From the IMG/VR virus record IMGVR_UViG_3300030101_002514, positions 1 through 31,386 of that record: DNA of 31,386 bases; one strand, written 5' to 3'. This DNA is from a virus. The translations under genes and the position numbers were made by a program. How positions within the stretch are numbered: position 1 is the stretch's first letter; every line of letters begins with the position of its first letter. This document shows, in pieces, positions 27,753 through 31,386 of this stretch. Below the pieces are notes generated by a model. It searched no databases, had not been told where the DNA came from, and saw only the letters and a list, made by a program, of their open reading frames with translations.

Positions 27753-30700
27753 ATGGGTACAGCACTTACTGGAAATACTATCGCATCCTCGTATTTAGGA
27801 TTACTAAAATCAACTGATTCATTAGCAATAGGCACATCAGCAAAAAGAATTACTGATGGTGCAGGAAATGATTTACCAATAAAACTTACAACAACTCAAA
27901 TGTTTTTTAATGTGGGTAGTGTTTCAGCTCCTGCATTATCTTTTGATGGTAATAGTTCAGAAGGTTTTTATATGCCTGATGATGAGACATTAGCAATAAC
28001 ACTTGGTGCTAATGAAAGAGTAAGATTTTTTCCTAGTGGTAAGTTGAAATTAAATAATTATGGTGGTGGTTCTTTTACTGGTACAGTCACACAAAGACTT
28101 GGTGTAACTTCATCAGGTGAAGTCGTAGAAATACCTATTGGTTCAGGTGCTGTTGATGGTTCAGGTACAGCAGGAAAACTAGCAAAATTCACGGATTCAG
28201 ATACGCTTGGTGATTCTCTATTAACTGAAAGTACAAATAGTGTTAGTTTAGCTGATAATAAAGAATTAATACTTGGTAATGATTCTGATTTAACAATAAA
28301 ACATTCAAGCACTGGTAACCAAAACTCAATTAAAAGCGACACTCATCAATTATTTATAACTTCTGATGTGGGTATGGAATTAGCTGATAATGGTGGTAAA
28401 TCATACTTTGAAGCTACGGAGGGTGGAAGTTCAAGATTATTTTTTAATAATTCGAAAAAAATAGAAACAACTAATACTGGAGCGGACATAACTGGAACAA
28501 TAACAACAACTGGTAGCGTATCAGTAGGAGATTCTATAACTCTTGCAGATAATAATAAAATAAAGCTAGGTAGTAGTGCAGATTTAGAAATCTATCACGA
28601 TGGTAGTAATAGTTATATCGATGAGGGAGGAACTGGTGGATTATTGTTAGAATCGAATTCGTATATATATTTACAAACAAGTAATGGAGGTGCTTATACT
28701 GGTAGATTTATAAATGGTGGTGCAGTTGAATTATATCATAACGGAAATAAAAAATTTTCAACAACAAGTACAGGAACAACGACTACTGGCGATGGTATTT
28801 TTACAGGCTCTGTTGCTATAGGAGGAACATCACCCGATGAAAGTCTACATATCACAAATAGTAGCGGAGCTAACATTATTTTAAATTCTGATGCAAATAC
28901 GGCAGATAGTGGTATATATATGTCAGAGGGGGCAGATGCTACGCCAACTCAAAATGGTGCTTATCTTCATTATGATGCAAGTGCAAATGAGTTCAAAATT
29001 GCAACTGGTGGGAGTTCACTTACAGATAGGTTTACAATAGCAAGAGATACTGGCAACGCAACTTTTGCAGGAGATGTATTTGTAAGTCAATCAAATACAG
29101 ATGCGGTACCCACAAATAATCTTTCAGGAGATGAATTGTTAAATATTAGCAATAATGATAATTCAGGTGTTTATTCAGCTTTAAAATTTAGAACTAGAAC
29201 AAGTGGTGCGGCTCATTCATTAGTAGGTTTAAGAATGGACTCTGATTATACTGATGCTAAATTTTTTATAAGACTAAGAAATGCAGGATTAACTTCTCAA
29301 GAAGTTTTTAATGTAGGTAATACGGGTGCAACTTTTGCAGGTAATCTAGCTTTAAATGGTTTAACAAATAGTGATTTTGATGCTGATGCTGATAATTTAG
29401 TATTAGGTGCGAGTAGTGGAAACGCAGGACTAACTATTTTTTCAGGTTCAAGTGCAAATAATTTTGGCAGTATTTATTTTGCAGATGGCACAACAACTAC
29501 AGCTAAAAAAGCAGGTTTTATCAGATACGAGCAGAATACTTCTGAGATGACGTTTGGAATAAATGCAGTACAAAAATTAAATATTGCACTTGATGGTACT
29601 GCAACTTTTAGTGGAAATGTTTTGATAGGTAAAACTGCTAATGCTATAGGTGGTGCAGGGGTTGTTATAAGAAAAGCTGGTGAAATATTTTCTACAAGAG
29701 CAGGGGATGTTGCAGGATTTAACAGATTGACAACGGATGGTAATATTGTTCAGTTTTACAAGGATGGTTCAGTAGTTGGAGCTATAGGCACACAAAAATG
29801 GGGCATTGGTGAAGCGAATCCAGATTTACAGCTTCATATCAAAAATACTGCAACTGGTAATACTGGTATTGCTATTGAAAATACAAATAATGCACAGAAT
29901 TTAGATATAGATTTTTATAGTAATGCAGGTTCAGCACAAGGTAGAATAAGATACGAAGAGGGTGCAGGTGCTTTCAACTTCTCACCTAATGTAAGTTCTC
30001 CTAACGCAATGTATATTAATTTTTCTAATAATATAGGAATTGGAACGACATCGCCTAAACATTATTCGGGAACAACTGGTACAGTTTTATCTATAGATAG
30101 TGCAACTCATAGAGGTATATTAGAATTAAGTGGTGCATCAAATTCTGATGAAGCAATTATTGGTGCAATAACATTTGCTAACACAGAAAACACTTCGGCA
30201 AATGGTGCGTTATCTCAAATTTTTACTTATACAGAGACAAGCGATTCAAATGCAGGAGATGATAGTGGTGGACATCTAGCATTTTTAACTAGACCCGAAG
30301 CAGGTACAATAACAGAACGTATGCGTATTAAATCAACTGGTGCTGTTGAAATAACTGGTTCATCAACAACCACAAACGCTCAAGCTTTTATAACAAATGA
30401 TAATTCAGTTCTAACAATAGGTTCATCAGTTTCGGGTAGCGTTGTCAAAGATATTAGCTTTAATTCACCATCTGCTATGATGTATATTGATGGTAGTACA
30501 TCTCACGTTGGTATCGGAACAACTTCGCCTCAAAGACTTCTTAATTTATCACAAGCAAATGGTGCTAATATAAGATTTGATAATAGTACAACTGGAAGAC
30601 ATTTTGTTATTGGTGAAGGTGTTGGCACAAATGATGTATTTTCATTTAGGGGTCTTTCATATCAAAGTACAGATACATTGTCTATTGATTTTGCTAATGA

Positions 30701-31386
30701 CCGAGTAGGAATTGGAACGATATCACCGTTACATAAATTACACATTTTAGATTCAAGTGATGGTGCTTCAATTTATACTGCTATGTTTCAAAATAATGGA
30801 ACATCAGCTAATACTTCAAGTAAAATTTTATTTGTTCAAGGCGGCAGTACAATAAGAGGTGCTGTTATTGGTGGGTTACAAGAAGCTTCTAGTGGTTCGC
30901 CTACATCAATGGTTTTTGAAACATCTGCTGCTTTTGCTACTCCTACAGAACGTATGCGTATCACATCTACAGGAAACGTAGGAATAAATCAGACTGTACC
31001 AGTTGTGCCGGTTCACATTGTAGGTACTGCTGTAAATAATCCATCTAATGGTACTGGTGGTTATGAAGTTATGCAAGTATTTGATGATACTTCTTATGCT
31101 ACTGGAGTTGGTGGTGGAATAGGACTTGGTGGTAAATTTCATTCTAACGGTACTGATACAATATTCGGAGAGATAAGAGGAATAAAAGAAAACGCTACTG
31201 ATAATAATTATGCTAGTGCTTTGACATTTTCAACAAGAGCAAATGGGGCTAGTATAACAGAGCAAATGAGAATCACTAGTGATGGGAATTTAGGAATAGG
31301 AATTTCAGACCCAACTAATTCTACAAACTACAAAACTTTAGATATAAGAGGAACTTCAGGTGGTCAAATAATATTAGGTAGAACTG
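27753..31386 (+). CDS. Tail fibre, N-terminal part (3' partial, runs off the window)
   Basis: 1211 codons open to the window end with no stop; the C-terminal part of the same gene is at 1-1653. The start M-G-T-A-L-T-G-N-T-I-A-S-S-Y-L-G-L-L-K-S is a common fibre N-terminus in aquatic phages, presumably attaching to the tail. The rest is repetitive beta-structure rich in G, S, T, N and D. Recurring units such as N-x-L-S-G/A-G-D/N-V and T-E-R-M-R-I-x-S-x-G-x-V-G-I-G-T-x-x-P give roughly 20-residue rungs. The combined known length is at least 1761 residues, a very long fibre. The last base of the window is the first of a codon while base 1 is also a first position, so some sequence (length 2 modulo 3) is missing between the ends. 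Confidence 0.9.
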   Translation, partial: MGTALTGNTIASSYLGLLKSTDSLAIGTSAKRITDGAGNDLPIKLTTTQMFFNVGSVSAPALSFDGNSSEGFYMPDDETLAITLGANERVRFFPSGKLKLNNYGGGSFTGTVTQRLGVTSSGEVVEIPIGSGAVDGSGTAGKLAKFTDSDTLGDSLLTESTNSVSLADNKELILGNDSDLTIKHSSTGNQNSIKSDTHQLFITSDVGMELADNGGKSYFEATEGGSSRLFFNNSKKIETTNTGADITGTITTTGSVSVGDSITLADNNKIKLGSSADLEIYHDGSNSYIDEGGTGGLLLESNSYIYLQTSNGGAYTGRFINGGAVELYHNGNKKFSTTSTGTTTTGDGIFTGSVAIGGTSPDESLHITNSSGANIILNSDANTADSGIYMSEGADATPTQNGAYLHYDASANEFKIATGGSSLTDRFTIARDTGNATFAGDVFVSQSNTDAVPTNNLSGDELLNISNNDNSGVYSALKFRTRTSGAAHSLVGLRMDSDYTDAKFFIRLRNAGLTSQEVFNVGNTGATFAGNLALNGLTNSDFDADADNLVLGASSGNAGLTIFSGSSANNFGSIYFADGTTTTAKKAGFIRYEQNTSEMTFGINAVQKLNIALDGTATFSGNVLIGKTANAIGGAGVVIRKAGEIFSTRAGDVAGFNRLTTDGNIVQFYKDGSVVGAIGTQKWGIGEANPDLQLHIKNTATGNTGIAIENTNNAQNLDIDFYSNAGSAQGRIRYEEGAGAFNFSPNVSSPNAMYINFSNNIGIGTTSPKHYSGTTGTVLSIDSATHRGILELSGASNSDEAIIGAITFANTENTSANGALSQIFTYTETSDSNAGDDSGGHLAFLTRPEAGTITERMRIKSTGAVEITGSSTTTNAQAFITNDNSVLTIGSSVSGSVVKDISFNSPSAMMYIDGSTSHVGIGTTSPQRLLNLSQANGANIRFDNSTTGRHFVIGEGVGTNDVFSFRGLSYQSTDTLSIDFANDRVGIGTISPLHKLHILDSSDGASIYTAMFQNNGTSANTSSKILFVQGGSTIRGAVIGGLQEASSGSPTSMVFETSAAFATPTERMRITSTGNVGINQTVPVVPVHIVGTAVNNPSNGTGGYEVMQVFDDTSYATGVGGGIGLGGKFHSNGTDTIFGEIRGIKENATDNNYASALTFSTRANGASITEQMRITSDGNLGIGISDPTNSTNYKTLDIRGTSGGQIILGRT
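30159..30328 (+). repeat. Second copy of the fibre direct repeat (see 1-170)
   Basis: Matches bases 1-170 at 168 of 170 positions, in the same codon phase. The flanking sequence differs completely downstream (A-T-T-A-A-A-T-C-A here versus A-T-A-G-A-T-T-C-T). Confidence 0.9.

Noticed and set aside
1-31386. Direct circular closure of the window (base 31386 joined to base 1)
   Set aside because: The fibre reading frame would shift at the join, since both 31386 and 1 are first codon positions, and the terminal repeat copies have different flanks. Sequence is missing, so the window is not an exact circle.

Overview
The window holds most of the genome of a tailed, siphovirus-like phage that probably infects a Bacteroidota (flavobacterial, probably aquatic) host. 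Three things point to that host. The sequence is strongly AT-rich. Genes lack Shine-Dalgarno sequences and mostly start in an A/T-rich 'aatt-ATG' context. The sequence TAnnTTTG, the Bacteroidota -7 promoter element, recurs 4 to 22 bases before the first genes of transcription units (1662, 2068, 3298, 16840, 18373, 21755, 23761, 27729). I see no integrase, tRNA, rRNA or CRISPR array.

Layout. Two opposed transcription blocks diverge from a control region at 14614-14827 that carries a perfect 18-bp inverted repeat. The leftward block (14613 down to 7867) is a tightly overlapped early operon: Cro/CI-type regulator, small proteins, an SSB-like protein, a PD-(D/E)XK exonuclease, a second nuclease-like protein, a CmoA-like carboxy-SAM synthase homologue, a C5-cytosine DNA methyltransferase, two small proteins, a Holliday-junction-resolvase-like nuclease, an asparagine-synthetase-like PP-loop enzyme, and very small proteins. 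The rightward block (14828 to the window end, continuing at position 1 to 7870) holds a DnaB/RecA-like ATPase, terminase, portal, Mu F-like head protein, HK97-type protease and major capsid protein, connectors, tail terminator, a lysis cassette, an HNH endonuclease, a giant tail fibre with a C-terminal S74 chaperone, tail tube protein, frameshifted tail assembly chaperone, tape measure and a tail hub/tip protein.

Ends. Both ends lie inside the tail-fibre gene. Bases 1-170 match 30159-30328 with two synonymous differences. The reading frames do not join if the ends are fused directly, so some fibre sequence is missing. The molecule is probably circular or circularly permuted and only slightly longer than this window.

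Main discovery candidate. Positions 8989-12487 look like a DNA hypermodification pathway. A CmoA-like enzyme, which in bacteria makes carboxy-S-adenosylmethionine from SAM and prephenate, is translationally coupled (ATGA overlap) to a C5-cytosine methyltransferase. In that methyltransferase the nearly invariant Asn of motif X (G-N-S/A-V) is replaced by Arg (G-R339-S-V-P-P). A basic substitution at this Asn is what turned the bacterial enzyme M.MpeI into a DNA carboxymethyltransferase. An AsnB-type carboxylate-activating enzyme without a glutaminase domain follows in the same operon and could amidate or conjugate the carboxymethyl group. I infer that virion DNA carries 5-carboxymethylcytosine or an amide derivative of it, probably to evade restriction.
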